Of a stretch of 64,000 nt of DNA, positions 1-8,541 are shown one piece after another. This stretch comes from CAZPQK01 sp964588695 (GTDB taxonomy: Bacteria; Krumholzibacteriota; Krumholzibacteriia; WVZY01; JAKEHA01). The stretch lies in contig CAZPQK010000015.1 of NCBI GenBank assembly GCA_964588695.1, positions 5,987-69,986 of the forward strand. The letters are read 5' to 3'. The notes under the pieces were generated by a model. The model had not been told where the DNA came from. It ran no database searches and was given only the letters and a program-made list of their open reading frames with translations. Numbering within the stretch: the stretch's first letter is position 1; every line of letters starts with the position of its first letter. A program made the position numbers and the translations under genes.

Positions 1-57
1 GCGCGAGCGGATCTTCGAGAAGATGCCGTCGAACTTCTCCTGCAGACTCGTGAACAT
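1..57 (-). CDS. ffh: Signal recognition particle protein Ffh, first 19 codons (runs off the window)
   Basis: Only the N-terminus is inside the window, read leftwards from the ATG at 55-57: MFTSLQEKFDGIFSKIRSR. The spacing M-F-x-x-L-x-E-K-F-x-x-I-F-x-K-I-R matches the first helix of the Ffh N domain. Ffh is the SRP GTPase that binds 4.5S RNA and delivers ribosomes making membrane proteins to FtsY. A purine-rich stretch (GGGGATAGG) precedes the ATG. No G-domain motif is visible, so the call rests on the N-terminus alone. The gene points away from the rest of the window, on the same strand as the STAND gene and rpe. Confidence 0.65.
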   Translation of the reverse strand, partial: MFTSLQEKFDGIFSKIRSR

Positions 58-313
58 ACCCTATCCCCGGACGCACGACGGCCCGGCCCCAGGGCTTCCG
101 AGGTCGGAACTACACTAACGTGTTGCGTTACTTGATATTAGACCGAATCGCTTGAAGCGACCCCACAATGTACCAAACGGGGACCGCTGGTGCAACCCCC
201 AAACGGTGGGGCGGTTAGGGGGTTTGGCGGGTGGGTTCTCGGGGTTTTCGGTCTCTCCGTGCCCGCTTGGTCGACACATACTCGAATGCAGGTAGATCCG
301 TTCAATCTAAAGT

Positions 314-3300
314 TTAGGGGGCGACGCCTGGCTCTCGAAAGCGGGTTCCCATGCTGCCAACCAGTTCGCCATCCGCTGCAATCCTGAACGCTCCACTCGC
401 TTCCAGCCAGCCCAAGGGCTGCCCGACACCACCCAACAGGCACTTCTCTCCGATTACAACCCATATCGGCGCGAGATCGTTGCGTTTCAAAAAAGCTTCG
501 AATCTGTCTCTATTCACAACCACGCACTTAGGTCCGCCTTCTATCCGCAGATCAAACGCTACTGGACGGCCGCGGCCGTCGCAGAACTGTCCATCGGCGT
601 TAGGATGTTTGAGACCCAACGCACGAACCAGCCGATGACTAGGAAGTTGAATGTGAGGTGTTCCGTCAAAGGACGCATCATCTGATGAGATTCCAAGGTA
701 CTCCTCGCGTCCGTTCATCACACGCCACCGACTATTTTCGATCGACGACCACGGTGATGAGTACTCGGACATCGATGGTGCCCATGGCCACTCACCTATG
801 AAAACCCCTCGCATTTGAAAGGGCTCCGGCATCCAACGCCCCATGAAATTCTGTGTCTGCGCCCATTCAAAAACCTCGTCAATAAATTTAGCCCTGACAA
901 AATAGCAGTTCACAATGAACCATACTTGCCGTGTAAGACTTGAAAACCTCTCTTCCTCTGGAGCGTGCTTTTCTTCCCAATTCAGTCCCCCTCCGCACGA
1001 CAGCCACTCACCTTCGGATTCATCGTGTAGAAGGATCGCGTTCTCGATCGGCGGTAGATCCTTAGCATCTCTTAGCCAGTCACTATTGGATTCAATTCGA
1101 CCTTTGTCCTGGTACTCCATGCGGCTAAGAGCAGCGTTAAACTGCGGAAGTCGGCGCTGATTGGTCACCGGGATACTCGGTAGCACCATCGAGGGGTCTA
1201 TGTCGCGAGCCCCAACCTGCCACGGCCCCTCATACTGCACAATCTTATAGCCCACTGACTGTGTCTTAAACTTGAAGTTGTCGGCCAGTCTCGCGAGCAA
1301 TTCGTGAAATGCTATCCACTGGTACTTCTTGCCAATAGGTTCCGAAACAACAAATTCCGCATGACCGGAACTGCGCCTAACCTGGAAATCAAAATCGCCG
1401 TGCAGCTTCGCGCTCCAACCGAGTTGCACGACTCTGTTGAACAACCACCGCTCGGCACGCGACACATCAAAGTCTTCGAGTGGATCCTGTACGGAACCGT
1501 GTTCGTCAACATAGGGCCGAATCTCTTTGCGAAAGAACCTTGCCGCTCTAGCGTTTAGCGCCCTTTCGAAAAGACCCAACAACGATGACATGCCGCGAAC
1601 GGGTTGCTCCGGCCAAATCAGCGGTCCAAACCTTAGACCATGCATAGTTCGATTCATCGCGAAACAGAGTTCTAGTTCATCAGGTTTGAGCATCTCTTTG
1701 AACTGCTTTACAGCCTCGATTCGAGGCATCCACTGTTGGCCCAATCTAATGCCAGTCCAGTGTCTAACGCTTGTGTCCAGAACTTGTCTGCTGAAATCCG
1801 CAACTTGTCTGTCAGACTCCATTACGGAAGACCATATGTCGATCAAGCCTCGATCTTCACTTTCACCCTCAAAAAACTCGTAGGGGTAGTACTTTCGCTT
1901 CAAAGTCGCCAACGTCGGGACTCTAACTGGGAACTTGCTTGAGTATGGGGGGCTCAAGCGTTTCATGCTCACACGTACCGGCGCCTTGTTATTCAAGGCA
2001 AGCTCCACAATGCCGCGAGCATAGTCTCGGGTCAAAACGTGAACCGGCAGCTTATTCCGCACGAAGTTTCTTCCGTAAACGTACCGCGCTATCTTCGTCA
2101 AATTCGCCACGTCATCTTGCCGAAGCATACAAGCGCCAAACACCGCAGCGTACACTCGCTCTAGAACATACGGATCATCCACATCCTCGAATTGCCGAAG
2201 CAGCGGCAACGCAGTGCTTAGCCTGCCGGCTAGTAGACTCGCGACTGCTTTTGTCGAACAGTCCCGAAGAGATCGATTTGATGAGGTGAGAAACCAACAC
2301 AATACGGTCGCCAACAACCGTATAGGCTTGTCAGAAATATGATCTTTGTCGTGCTGAGACCATGCCCATGTCACGATCCGATCCACGGCCTCCTTTGCAC
2401 CATACTCGTAGTGTATAAACGCCGACCAATGCGAGTCCCGCTCGGGCATTTTCATCTTGATAAGATAGTGATGAAGAAAATCCCCATTCAGTGGATGGTC
2501 AGGTACCGACGCGACTGTTAGAACAGAATTCATCAGCATGGGAAAACCATCGTTGTAGCGCAGCACAACATCATTGATGTACGCGAACGTGTTCTTAAGG
2601 TCATGCGTGAATGCGCTTGCTTTCCGCCAGATTAGACTGGAGATGAACGCTTCTAGTCCGACCTGTGTATCTCGCAGGTACGGCGCTACCTCTACAAAAT
2701 CAACTCCCTTGAGGTGCTCAGGACACTGCACAGACAGTGCTTCTATGAGACCCGAGTCCCATGATTGCGCCAGCATCTTCCCGATTTTTGTTCTTCTGGA
2801 GAAGAAACGCCGTGCGTTAAGCAGCGTTTTGGTATCGCCGCCCAGAGCAGCTTCGTACTTCTTGAAGATATATCGCCCAACTAGATGATCGCTGAAACGC
2901 TGAAATGGGAAGCGATAATAGATCGCTGGCGACGAACCTTTCTCCTGCCCGACTGCGATACGAACAAGCAACAAGTTGCGATCTAATGCGGTCAAGAACG
3001 CCGAATGGTCTATGGTTGGATAAGCTGACTCAATGACGCCCTTCAGGTCGGCCTCGGACACTCTGTCCGTCGCACCGTCGATCATCCGAGATGCCACTGG
3101 TTTGATCACTCGATTCCAGACACTAGCTTTTGACCCGTGCGGGATCCCGAACTGCTTCGCGACAGTAGCGGAAGCGCTCGCTATAAACGATTCGAATATG
3201 TAGGTCGACCCTTCATGGCCCCGAAATGCCTCCCGTGGCCGCTTGGTTGTGGGGCTGCCTAGTCGCTTTTTCACGGCCTTGCAGAAAAGCAACAAGAACA

Positions 3301-4408
3301 ATGGATTCTGGAACTCTGGCCGGAGAAGCGGCACCTCGGGCAACGGCAGATCGTGCTCATCGAAGAAAGTCTTTACCGCTTCCCACTCGCGAAACCTGAA
3401 CCCCGGATGACGTTCCGCAGTGAAAACACGACGCTGCCTGTTCGAGAGCACCTCATCTTCGAATCCGGCGCGTACTGAGATCACTAAGGCCACGTGCTTA
3501 TATCTCGAGATCTTTTCTGTGATCTTAGCTAGATGGCGCTTCCACCGATGACTTCGCCGCGTTTCGTTCAATGCGTCAATCATAAGAACCGATCTGGATC
3601 CCGACGAGCGCCCTGCGCGATTCAGTCTATCGAGGAACTGATTCGCTGTGAGCGAAAGCCCGAGCTGACCAAGGATTTCCCTCCAAGGATCTGAAGTTCT
3701 CTGGAACGATTCGCCGAACACGAGCAAGGCTGGAGACGTTTGCGCAGGCTCTTCTAAGTCGGCTCGCATAACGTCGCATAGAAGGTGTGTCTTACCGATA
3801 CCTGCCTCACCCTGCAGCAGTAAGAACGGCGAATTTGACAGCTTCGCGCTCACACTTCGGGCGTACGTGACGAAGAAACTCAGCTCGTCAATCGCACCTC
3901 GTGCATAGTGAAGTGAGGCGTTGAACTGGTCCGCTGCTGAACTACTCCATTTATCGCGACTGTCGTCCTTTCGTTCTAGAGACCAGATCCTTCTTTGTTC
4001 TCGATGGATACTATAAACAAACCGCCAGGCGGACCTGCGGGCCGCTAATGCTAGTTTCTGGATCTCGGACCATTTTATGGGCGAAGCGCTGTATTCATGG
4101 ATACGGTCTAGTTCCCGGCAGACGCGATGTACGCGCTTGATAAACGTGCTGTGGTTGTTGCTTATGCGCTTGTTGGGATACTCGGAGGGAAGAAAACGGA
4201 CGGTGCGCTTGAGCTGGCCTTTTCTCTTGCGCACGCCGTGATAGAATCGCTCGGTTCTGCGAAGAGCATCAAGCACTTCGGCAATTGGGAGTTCAACGTT
4301 AAGTCTCGCAGTATAACGTGGTCCCGCTTGTTCTTGCGCCGACTGGAAGTGCCTCGCCCGCCAGTCGTGGCTTGGAAAATCTCGGGCTCTATCTCGTTCT
4401 GGACTCAT
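314..4408 (-). CDS. Large STAND/NACHT-type P-loop NTPase, probable Avs-like anti-phage sensor
   Basis: 1364 residues. Walker A is GEAGIGKT (residues 200-207) and Walker B is SVLMIDALNE (273-282); the hydrophobic strand ending in D-A-L-N-E is typical of STAND ATPases. Residues 31-42 (RYTARLNVELPI) resemble the linker that, as I recall it, follows the effector domain in large bacterial STAND defence proteins. Here only 30 residues precede it, and an in-frame TAG sits directly before the ATG, so no nuclease, TIR or Sir2 effector is present. The ~1000 residues after the NTPase have no motif I can name; a helical stretch near 740-800 (SSNRSLRDCSTKAV, DDPYVLERVYAAVFG) suggests HEAT/ARM-like sensor repeats. 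It lies 72 bp downstream of rpe and is visibly more AT-rich than its neighbours, which suggests horizontal gain. The NTPase call is firm; the defence role is inferred. Confidence 0.75.
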   Translation of the reverse strand: MSPERDRARDFPSHDWRARHFQSAQEQAGPRYTARLNVELPIAEVLDALRRTERFYHGVRKRKGQLKRTVRFLPSEYPNKRISNNHSTFIKRVHRVCRELDRIHEYSASPIKWSEIQKLALAARRSAWRFVYSIHREQRRIWSLERKDDSRDKWSSSAADQFNASLHYARGAIDELSFFVTYARSVSAKLSNSPFLLLQGEAGIGKTHLLCDVMRADLEEPAQTSPALLVFGESFQRTSDPWREILGQLGLSLTANQFLDRLNRAGRSSGSRSVLMIDALNETRRSHRWKRHLAKITEKISRYKHVALVISVRAGFEDEVLSNRQRRVFTAERHPGFRFREWEAVKTFFDEHDLPLPEVPLLRPEFQNPLFLLLFCKAVKKRLGSPTTKRPREAFRGHEGSTYIFESFIASASATVAKQFGIPHGSKASVWNRVIKPVASRMIDGATDRVSEADLKGVIESAYPTIDHSAFLTALDRNLLLVRIAVGQEKGSSPAIYYRFPFQRFSDHLVGRYIFKKYEAALGGDTKTLLNARRFFSRRTKIGKMLAQSWDSGLIEALSVQCPEHLKGVDFVEVAPYLRDTQVGLEAFISSLIWRKASAFTHDLKNTFAYINDVVLRYNDGFPMLMNSVLTVASVPDHPLNGDFLHHYLIKMKMPERDSHWSAFIHYEYGAKEAVDRIVTWAWSQHDKDHISDKPIRLLATVLCWFLTSSNRSLRDCSTKAVASLLAGRLSTALPLLRQFEDVDDPYVLERVYAAVFGACMLRQDDVANLTKIARYVYGRNFVRNKLPVHVLTRDYARGIVELALNNKAPVRVSMKRLSPPYSSKFPVRVPTLATLKRKYYPYEFFEGESEDRGLIDIWSSVMESDRQVADFSRQVLDTSVRHWTGIRLGQQWMPRIEAVKQFKEMLKPDELELCFAMNRTMHGLRFGPLIWPEQPVRGMSSLLGLFERALNARAARFFRKEIRPYVDEHGSVQDPLEDFDVSRAERWLFNRVVQLGWSAKLHGDFDFQVRRSSGHAEFVVSEPIGKKYQWIAFHELLARLADNFKFKTQSVGYKIVQYEGPWQVGARDIDPSMVLPSIPVTNQRRLPQFNAALSRMEYQDKGRIESNSDWLRDAKDLPPIENAILLHDESEGEWLSCGGGLNWEEKHAPEEERFSSLTRQVWFIVNCYFVRAKFIDEVFEWAQTQNFMGRWMPEPFQMRGVFIGEWPWAPSMSEYSSPWSSIENSRWRVMNGREEYLGISSDDASFDGTPHIQLPSHRLVRALGLKHPNADGQFCDGRGRPVAFDLRIEGGPKCVVVNRDRFEAFLKRNDLAPIWVVIGEKCLLGGVGQPLGWLEASGAFRIAADGELVGSMGTRFREPGVAP

Positions 4409-4480
4409 CTACAGCGCTTCACCAGTAGGTTTAAGTTTCAGCGAAGCGAGATCTATTTGCTTTGAGCAATTCTTGCGGCT

Positions 4481-5176
4481 CTAGCCGCGAATCGCCGCAA
4501 CCGCCGCCGCGTAGTCTTCCTTGCCGAAAATCGCCGTGCCGGCGACAAGGATATCTACGCCCGCATTCACCGCAACCGGTGCCGTCTCCGGCTTGATCCC
4601 GCCGTCCACTTCGATCGCGAAATCAAGTCCGCGTTGTTCACGCACATTCGCTGCGGCTTCAACGCGCGACATCACATCGGCGATAAACGACTGTCCCCCG
4701 AAACCCGGAAACACCGTCATGGCGAGCAGCAGATCGAGCTGGTCCAGGTAGGGTTCGACACGTTCGAAGTCGCAGTCGGGATTAAACGCAAGGCCCGCCT
4801 TCGCGCCGCGATCGCGGATCTCTTTTAGGTCGCGCGAGACATCGTGGCTGGCTTCGACATGAATGGTCACGATGTCGGAACCGGCGTCGATGAACTGCGG
4901 GATGTACTTGTCGGGGGTTTCGATCATCAGGTGCGTGTCCAGCGCCACCTTGGAGCAACGCCGAATCGCGTCGACAATGAACGGGCCGAACGTGATGTTG
5001 GGCACGAAGTGTCCGTCCATCACATCCAGGTGCAAAAACTCAACGCCGCAGTCTTCGACCGCGGCGACTTCGTCGGCAAGTTTGGAAAAGTCTGCGGCCA
5101 GCAGGCTGGGCGCCACCGCCACGGGATGCGCCGTCGCGACGGCTTTGCTACTGGGAATTAGCTGCGACCAACTCAA
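4481..5176 (-). CDS. rpe: Ribulose-phosphate 3-epimerase
   Basis: 231 residues. Interconverts ribulose 5-phosphate and xylulose 5-phosphate in the pentose phosphate pathway, as a cytoplasmic TIM barrel. Family signatures are all present: APSLLAADFSKL near the N-terminus, HLDVMDGHFVPNITFGP with the metal-binding His and Asp, HVEAS, MTVFPGFGGQSF, and EVDGGI with the second catalytic Asp. The start is TTG at 5174-5176, supported by a clean AAGGAG six bases upstream; no ATG lies nearby. In related genomes rpe often follows fmt and a PASTA gene. Here 1.6 kb of accessory DNA separates it from the PASTA gene, so an insertion is likely. Confidence 0.95.
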   Translation of the reverse strand: MSWSQLIPSSKAVATAHPVAVAPSLLAADFSKLADEVAAVEDCGVEFLHLDVMDGHFVPNITFGPFIVDAIRRCSKVALDTHLMIETPDKYIPQFIDAGSDIVTIHVEASHDVSRDLKEIRDRGAKAGLAFNPDCDFERVEPYLDQLDLLLAMTVFPGFGGQSFIADVMSRVEAAANVREQRGLDFAIEVDGGIKPETAPVAVNAGVDILVAGTAIFGKEDYAAAVAAIRG

Positions 5177-5291
5177 TCGTGTCTCCTTGCTGGATGAGCC
5201 GCCGGGCAGTCACCCGGCTATCTGAATCTACCCAACAAGGGTCGGATGTCGCAATTGTGGATTTTCGCGTCTGGCCAAAGGTTGCCGGCCG

Positions 5292-5352
5292 TCTGCACTT
5301 TCACAGTGAAAGTGATTGGGGCAAGTCACCCGATCACCTTCACATGAAGGTG
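5292..5352. repeat. Three-hairpin palindromic repeat, copy A
   Basis: About 58 bp with one substitution and one single-base indel relative to copy B (5916-5975), same orientation. It folds as three successive hairpins: CACTTTCAC-A-GTGAAAGTG, then GATTGGG/CCCGATC around an 8-base loop, then ACCTTCA-CA-TGAAGGT. It begins one base past the stop codon of the secreted-protein gene, so it may also act as that gene's terminator. No ORF is associated; a REP- or MITE-like element is the best description. Confidence 0.8.
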
Positions 5353-5353
5353 T

Positions 5354-5866
5354 TCATTTGAGCGATTCGGGTAGGTTGAGCGCCTTAATCTTTCCCCATG
5401 AAAATACTTTGACGGGCACCGACGAATCGAGGTCGCGGGAACCGTTCGTCTGATACGCGTACAGAAGGTCGCGATCCCGCGCGAGGAACTTTACGTAGTG
5501 CCCTTCCGCGGTGCGCAAAACGTAGACGCCGCCAAGCTCGGCACACACGTCTATTTCGTAGTCGTCTTCGTTCGGAGAGGCCTCGACGACATCTTCAAGC
5601 GTCGTGGCACCAATAACCCTGTAGATGCCGCCTCCAAGATGCTGCATTCCTCTGGTCCTGGCCGCGAACCACACTAAACACCCTTCAGCGGGCGCTCGAA
5701 TAACCCACATGATGATATCCAAGCTGTCGCCCGCAGCCGTAGCGTTGCTGAAATCCCAAGCGGAATCGCCCGCTTCTCCGATCAATAACTCGGCACCAGA
5801 TGGTGGGATGAACGCCAGCAGCAGAACACTCATTAGGACAGCCGTATAAACGGTGACGGTGCGCAT
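5354..5866 (-). CDS. Small secreted protein of unknown function with C-terminal WGxIK motif
   Basis: 170 residues. Residues 1-25 form a Sec signal peptide (MRTVTVYTAVLMSVLLLAF, then PPSGA before the mature part). The mature part is acidic, contains two Cys (in AEGCLVW and DVCAELGG) and matches no family I recognise. It ends PVKVFSWGKIKALNLPESLK, with W157 thirteen residues from the C-terminus. The same W-G-x-I-K ending is found in three other secreted proteins of this window (55.4, 59.5 and 61.0 kb). The gene sits between two direct copies of a palindromic repeat, as if it entered as a cassette. No clear ribosome binding site precedes the ATG. The ORF and signal peptide are well supported; the function is unknown. 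Confidence 0.75.
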   Translation of the reverse strand: MRTVTVYTAVLMSVLLLAFIPPSGAELLIGEAGDSAWDFSNATAAGDSLDIIMWVIRAPAEGCLVWFAARTRGMQHLGGGIYRVIGATTLEDVVEASPNEDDYEIDVCAELGGVYVLRTAEGHYVKFLARDRDLLYAYQTNGSRDLDSSVPVKVFSWGKIKALNLPESLK

Positions 5867-5875
5867 ACAACTAGT

Positions 5876-6148
5876 TTACCACGTCTTGGAAGAGCCGAGA
5901 GCAGAGAAGCGCACATCTGCACTTTCACTGTGAAAGTGATTGGGGCAAGTCACCCGATCACCTTCACAATGAAGACGGGCGAGGTCGGCTTTAAACTCCT
6001 GGCGCACCCATATCACGGGAACGTTACGATCGCGGCACGGGTCGGCGAGTTCGTTGGTCGCGGCGACCAGTCGCGCGCGGTGCTCGGCTAGGCGTCCTCC
6101 GCGGAAGAAGTCCTGGAGCACATCGATGATCAGAAGCGCGGGTTTCAT
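5876..6148 (-). pseudogene. Isochorismatase-family hydrolase, 5' fragment broken by repeat copy B
   Basis: Starts at the ATG at 6146-6148. The first ~58 residues are a clean cysteine-hydrolase N-terminus: MKPALLIIDVLQDFF with the catalytic Asp of the first strand, then NVPVIWVRQEFKADL, matching the family's V-R-Q-E-F-x-x-D-L strand. Immediately afterwards the frame runs through repeat copy B, giving RLHCEGDRVTCPNHFHSE, and stops after 90 residues. The family is normally about 180 residues; the Lys and nucleophilic Cys parts are missing, so it cannot be catalytic. I did not find the missing 3' half on the far side of copy A, so it has been deleted or moved. Confidence 0.8.
5916..5975. repeat. 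Three-hairpin palindromic repeat, copy B
   Basis: Direct repeat of copy A (5292-5352), nearly identical over about 58 bp. First hairpin CACTTTCAC-T-GTGAAAGTG, second GATTGGG/CCCGATC, third shortened to CTTCA/TGAAG. It lies exactly where the isochorismatase reading frame loses similarity to its family and adds about 18 foreign codons to it. Together with copy A it brackets the 170-residue secreted-protein gene. Confidence 0.8.
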
Positions 6149-6162
6149 CGAATAGTTTCCAG

Positions 6163-6468
6163 CTACTTTACTACAACTTGACGAATCCGTTTGAGTTCGG
6201 CTGACTCTTCGCGTTGAGCGAAGTAAAGGTCCCACCGCTGTTGCAGGTTCATCCAAAACTCGGGCGTGTTGCCAAAATATTTGGCTAGGCGCAGCGCCGT
6301 TCCGGGCGTCACGCCACGGCGGCCATTGACGAGTTCGTTCACGCGCTGATACGGAACATGGATTCCGTCAGCAAGATCTCGTTGCGATAGCCCCATTGGC
6401 GTGAGGAACTCCGCAAGCAACATCTCCCCGGGGTGGGTTGGCGCGCGATGCGTAGGAATTCGAATCAT
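6163..6468 (-). CDS. higA: HigA-type antitoxin
   Basis: 101 residues from the ATG at 6466-6468. It starts MIRIPTHRAPTHPGEMLLAEF, the standard opening of HigA/VapI antitoxins, followed by an XRE helix-turn-helix (GLSQRDLADGIHVPYQRVNE, then NGRRGVTPGTALRLAKYFG) and the family ending PEFWMNLQQRWDLYFA. HigA neutralises the HigB ribonuclease and represses its own operon. It begins two bases after the higB stop codon (GGGTGAAAATG), the usual toxin-first order of higBA. A longer reading in this frame would only extend into higB. Confidence 0.93.
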   Translation of the reverse strand: MIRIPTHRAPTHPGEMLLAEFLTPMGLSQRDLADGIHVPYQRVNELVNGRRGVTPGTALRLAKYFGNTPEFWMNLQQRWDLYFAQREESAELKRIRQVVVK

Positions 6469-6470
6469 TT

Positions 6471-6770
6471 TCACCCTTTGTGATAGTCCACCACCTGGAC
6501 ATGTTCTGGTCCAAGGTCCGTCCATAAAAAGCAAACGCGATACTGCTCATTAATTCTGATTGAGAATTCTCCCCGCCGATCGCCTCGAAGTGCTTCTAAT
6601 CGGTTTCCTGGTGGGATTCTTAGCTCTTCGAGCCGCACGACCGAGTCTAGTTGGTCCAGCTTTCGCGTTGCTACCGCCCAGAGTGCCTGCGGGCACGACT
6701 TCCGGGCCAGTTTGGTGTCTCGACCGTTAAAGATGTCCTCGGAGGCGATGTCTTTGAACGACCGGATCAT
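6471..6770 (-). CDS. higB: HigB-type toxin (ribosome-dependent mRNA interferase)
   Basis: 99 residues, RelE superfamily. Motifs: MIRSFKDIASEDIFNG, KLDQLDSVVRLEELRIPPGNRLEAL, then RRGEFSIRINEQYRVCFLW and HVQVVDYHKG, matching HigB along its whole length with the usual Arg and C-terminal Tyr-His residues. HigB cleaves mRNA on the ribosome when not held by HigA. It is the first gene of the higBA pair and lies on the same strand as the PASTA-fmt operon, 56 bp beyond it. It sits in the accessory patch between that operon and rpe. Confidence 0.93.
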   Translation of the reverse strand: MIRSFKDIASEDIFNGRDTKLARKSCPQALWAVATRKLDQLDSVVRLEELRIPPGNRLEALRGDRRGEFSIRINEQYRVCFLWTDLGPEHVQVVDYHKG

Positions 6771-6826
6771 AGCAACATGATAGCACGGCTACCATGCTAT
6801 CGCAAGTGTTTTGAAAAAATGACCAA

Positions 6827-7552
6827 CTATTCGGTACTCGCTGCCACCAGTTCGATGGAATCGCCCTGGCGAATCAGGCTCCCAGGCAGAGGGACCTGGC
6901 CGATGATCGTGTTGGGGAACACGTCTTCGCGCGGCTCGTAGCGAACCGCACTAACGCGGAAGCCCATCGCGCGCAGCTTCTCGCGGATAAAAAGTAGGTC
7001 CTGCCCGTCGAGGTTGGGCATCACGTAGTGGGCCTTCTCGCCGGCAACCGCCACCACCACATCAACCGCTTCGCCTTCAAACAGCGAATCGCCCATCGTT
7101 GGTGAACTCGCGATGACGCGTTCGCGCCCATCGTCTACCAGCACCTTCGACGACCGGCCCATCTTTAGCGCAACTCGCTCGAGCGCCGCGCGCGCCTGGC
7201 GCATCGACATACCCGCAAGGTCGGGCACTTCGACTTTGCGCGTCCCCAAACTCACCACCACTTCCACCGTCCGACCGGAACGCACGGAGTCATTGGGACG
7301 CAACGATTGGCGAATGATTTTTCCGGCGTCGGCGTCGGGATGAAACCGACGATGCACGACACTCATCTCCAGACCGATACGGTCGAGTTCTTTGCTGGCT
7401 TCGTCTTCCATCATCGTGGTCACGTCGGGCACGATCACCGTGTTCCGGTTGTGCACAAACATGGGCATGATGATGAAGTTAAACAGCGCAAAGCCGACCA
7501 CAAAGATGAGGCCGGCAGACACGAGGTTTATGGCAAACGATCGTAGCGTCAC
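6827..7552 (-). CDS. Membrane-anchored PASTA-domain protein
   Basis: 241 residues. One membrane segment at residues 8-30 (INLVSAGLIFVVGFALFNFI), then three PASTA repeats: VPDVTTMMEDEASKELDRIG, VPDLAGMSMRQARAALERV and MPNLDGQDLLFIREKLRAMG, each ending in a P-x-G-x-x-[IV] strand (the last reads VPLPGSLIRQGDSIELV). PASTA modules bind peptidoglycan or beta-lactams and usually sit on Ser/Thr kinases or PBPs. Neither a kinase nor a transpeptidase domain is present, so this is a stand-alone PASTA sensor or scaffold. It starts 11 bp after fmt and is the last gene of the tgt-yajC-def-fmt run. Confidence 0.88.
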   Translation of the reverse strand: MTLRSFAINLVSAGLIFVVGFALFNFIIMPMFVHNRNTVIVPDVTTMMEDEASKELDRIGLEMSVVHRRFHPDADAGKIIRQSLRPNDSVRSGRTVEVVVSLGTRKVEVPDLAGMSMRQARAALERVALKMGRSSKVLVDDGRERVIASSPTMGDSLFEGEAVDVVVAVAGEKAHYVMPNLDGQDLLFIREKLRAMGFRVSAVRYEPREDVFPNTIIGQVPLPGSLIRQGDSIELVAASTE

Positions 7553-7563
7553 GTTACGTATCC

Positions 7564-8529
7564 TTACTCGCCGTCGGGCCGCGGGCGAAACCGATCACCC
7601 ACGTTAACCTGCGCGCCGCGCGCAAACGCCTGCGCGTCCATCGCACCCTTGCCTTCGGGTTTTACCCGCAGCACTTCCATCGTCCCTTCCCCACACTGAA
7701 CCAAGAACGGATCAAGCGACAGAATGGTTCCGACACGCTCGCCATCGACATTACCGTGCGCACGCGGCACGGCGTCAAGAACGATCACGCGGCGGCCGCC
7801 AAAGAACGTGTAGGCGCTGGGCCACGGCGACATCGCCCGAATCCGCAGGTCCACGTCGCGCGCGGAATGGCTCCAGCGTATACGTCCGTGGGTCTTGCGG
7901 ATTTTCTTGGTGTGGGGCGCGTCGGTGGGTGGTTGTACGCGCGGGGTAATCGACCCGTCAAACAATCCGTCCAACGTTTTCACCAGCAGAGGGCCGCCAT
8001 CTTCGGCCAGGCGTGCGGTAAGCGTACCCGCGGTGTCGCTATTCGAAATCTCGATCTCGCTTTGCAGCAACATGTCGCCGGTGTCGATGCCTTCGTCGAT
8101 TCGCATCGTGGTGTTGCCGGTCATCGCATCGCCGGCAAGGATCGCCGCCTGCACCGGCGAGGTACCGCGATACTTGGGCAGGCGCGAGGCGTGCACGTTG
8201 ACACAACCAAGACGCGGGCCTTCCAACAAGTCGGTCTGCAAGATCATCCCGAACGCCACCACCACCACAACGTCGGGCTTTAGCGCCAACACCTCGGATG
8301 CAACTTCGTCGTAGTTATCGCGCGTCATCACCCGCGTGGGAATGTCCAGGTCGATCGCGCGCTGCCGCACCGGCGTGGGCGACACTTTGCGCCCGCGCCC
8401 CTTGCCGCGGTCGGGCTGCGACACCACCAGCAGCGGACGATAGCGTTTGGACGCGACCAACGCATCCAAACACGGCACCGCAAAGTCGGGGCTTCCCATG
8501 TACACAATTCTGTGGGTGGGATTCGTCAA
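7564..8529 (-). CDS. fmt: Methionyl-tRNA formyltransferase
   Basis: 321 residues, about family length. Formylates Met-tRNAfMet from 10-formyl-THF for initiation. Visible motifs: RIVYMGSPDFAVPCLDAL at the N-terminus, the catalytic N-H-D set with NVHASRLPKYRGTSPVQAAI, and MRIDEGIDTGDMLLQ. The C-terminal OB domain (IRWSHSARDVDLRIRAMSPW) binds tRNA. It lies 12 bp behind def, the partner that later removes the formyl group; this pairing is near universal in bacteria. Confidence 0.97.
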   Translation of the reverse strand: MTNPTHRIVYMGSPDFAVPCLDALVASKRYRPLLVVSQPDRGKGRGRKVSPTPVRQRAIDLDIPTRVMTRDNYDEVASEVLALKPDVVVVVAFGMILQTDLLEGPRLGCVNVHASRLPKYRGTSPVQAAILAGDAMTGNTTMRIDEGIDTGDMLLQSEIEISNSDTAGTLTARLAEDGGPLLVKTLDGLFDGSITPRVQPPTDAPHTKKIRKTHGRIRWSHSARDVDLRIRAMSPWPSAYTFFGGRRVIVLDAVPRAHGNVDGERVGTILSLDPFLVQCGEGTMEVLRVKPEGKGAMDAQAFARGAQVNVGDRFRPRPDGE

Positions 8530-8541
8530 GTTGGCGTGGGC

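Noticed and set aside
188..224. CCCCC/GGGGG hairpin downstream of the STAND gene
   Set aside because: Seven-base arms AACCCCC/GGGGGTT but a 17-base loop and no T-run on the minus strand; not convincing as a terminator.
5876..6256. A 126-codon version of the isochorismatase fragment
   Set aside because: The extra 36 N-terminal residues come from DNA overlapping higA; the family start MKPALLIIDV with its ATG at 6148 is the sensible beginning.
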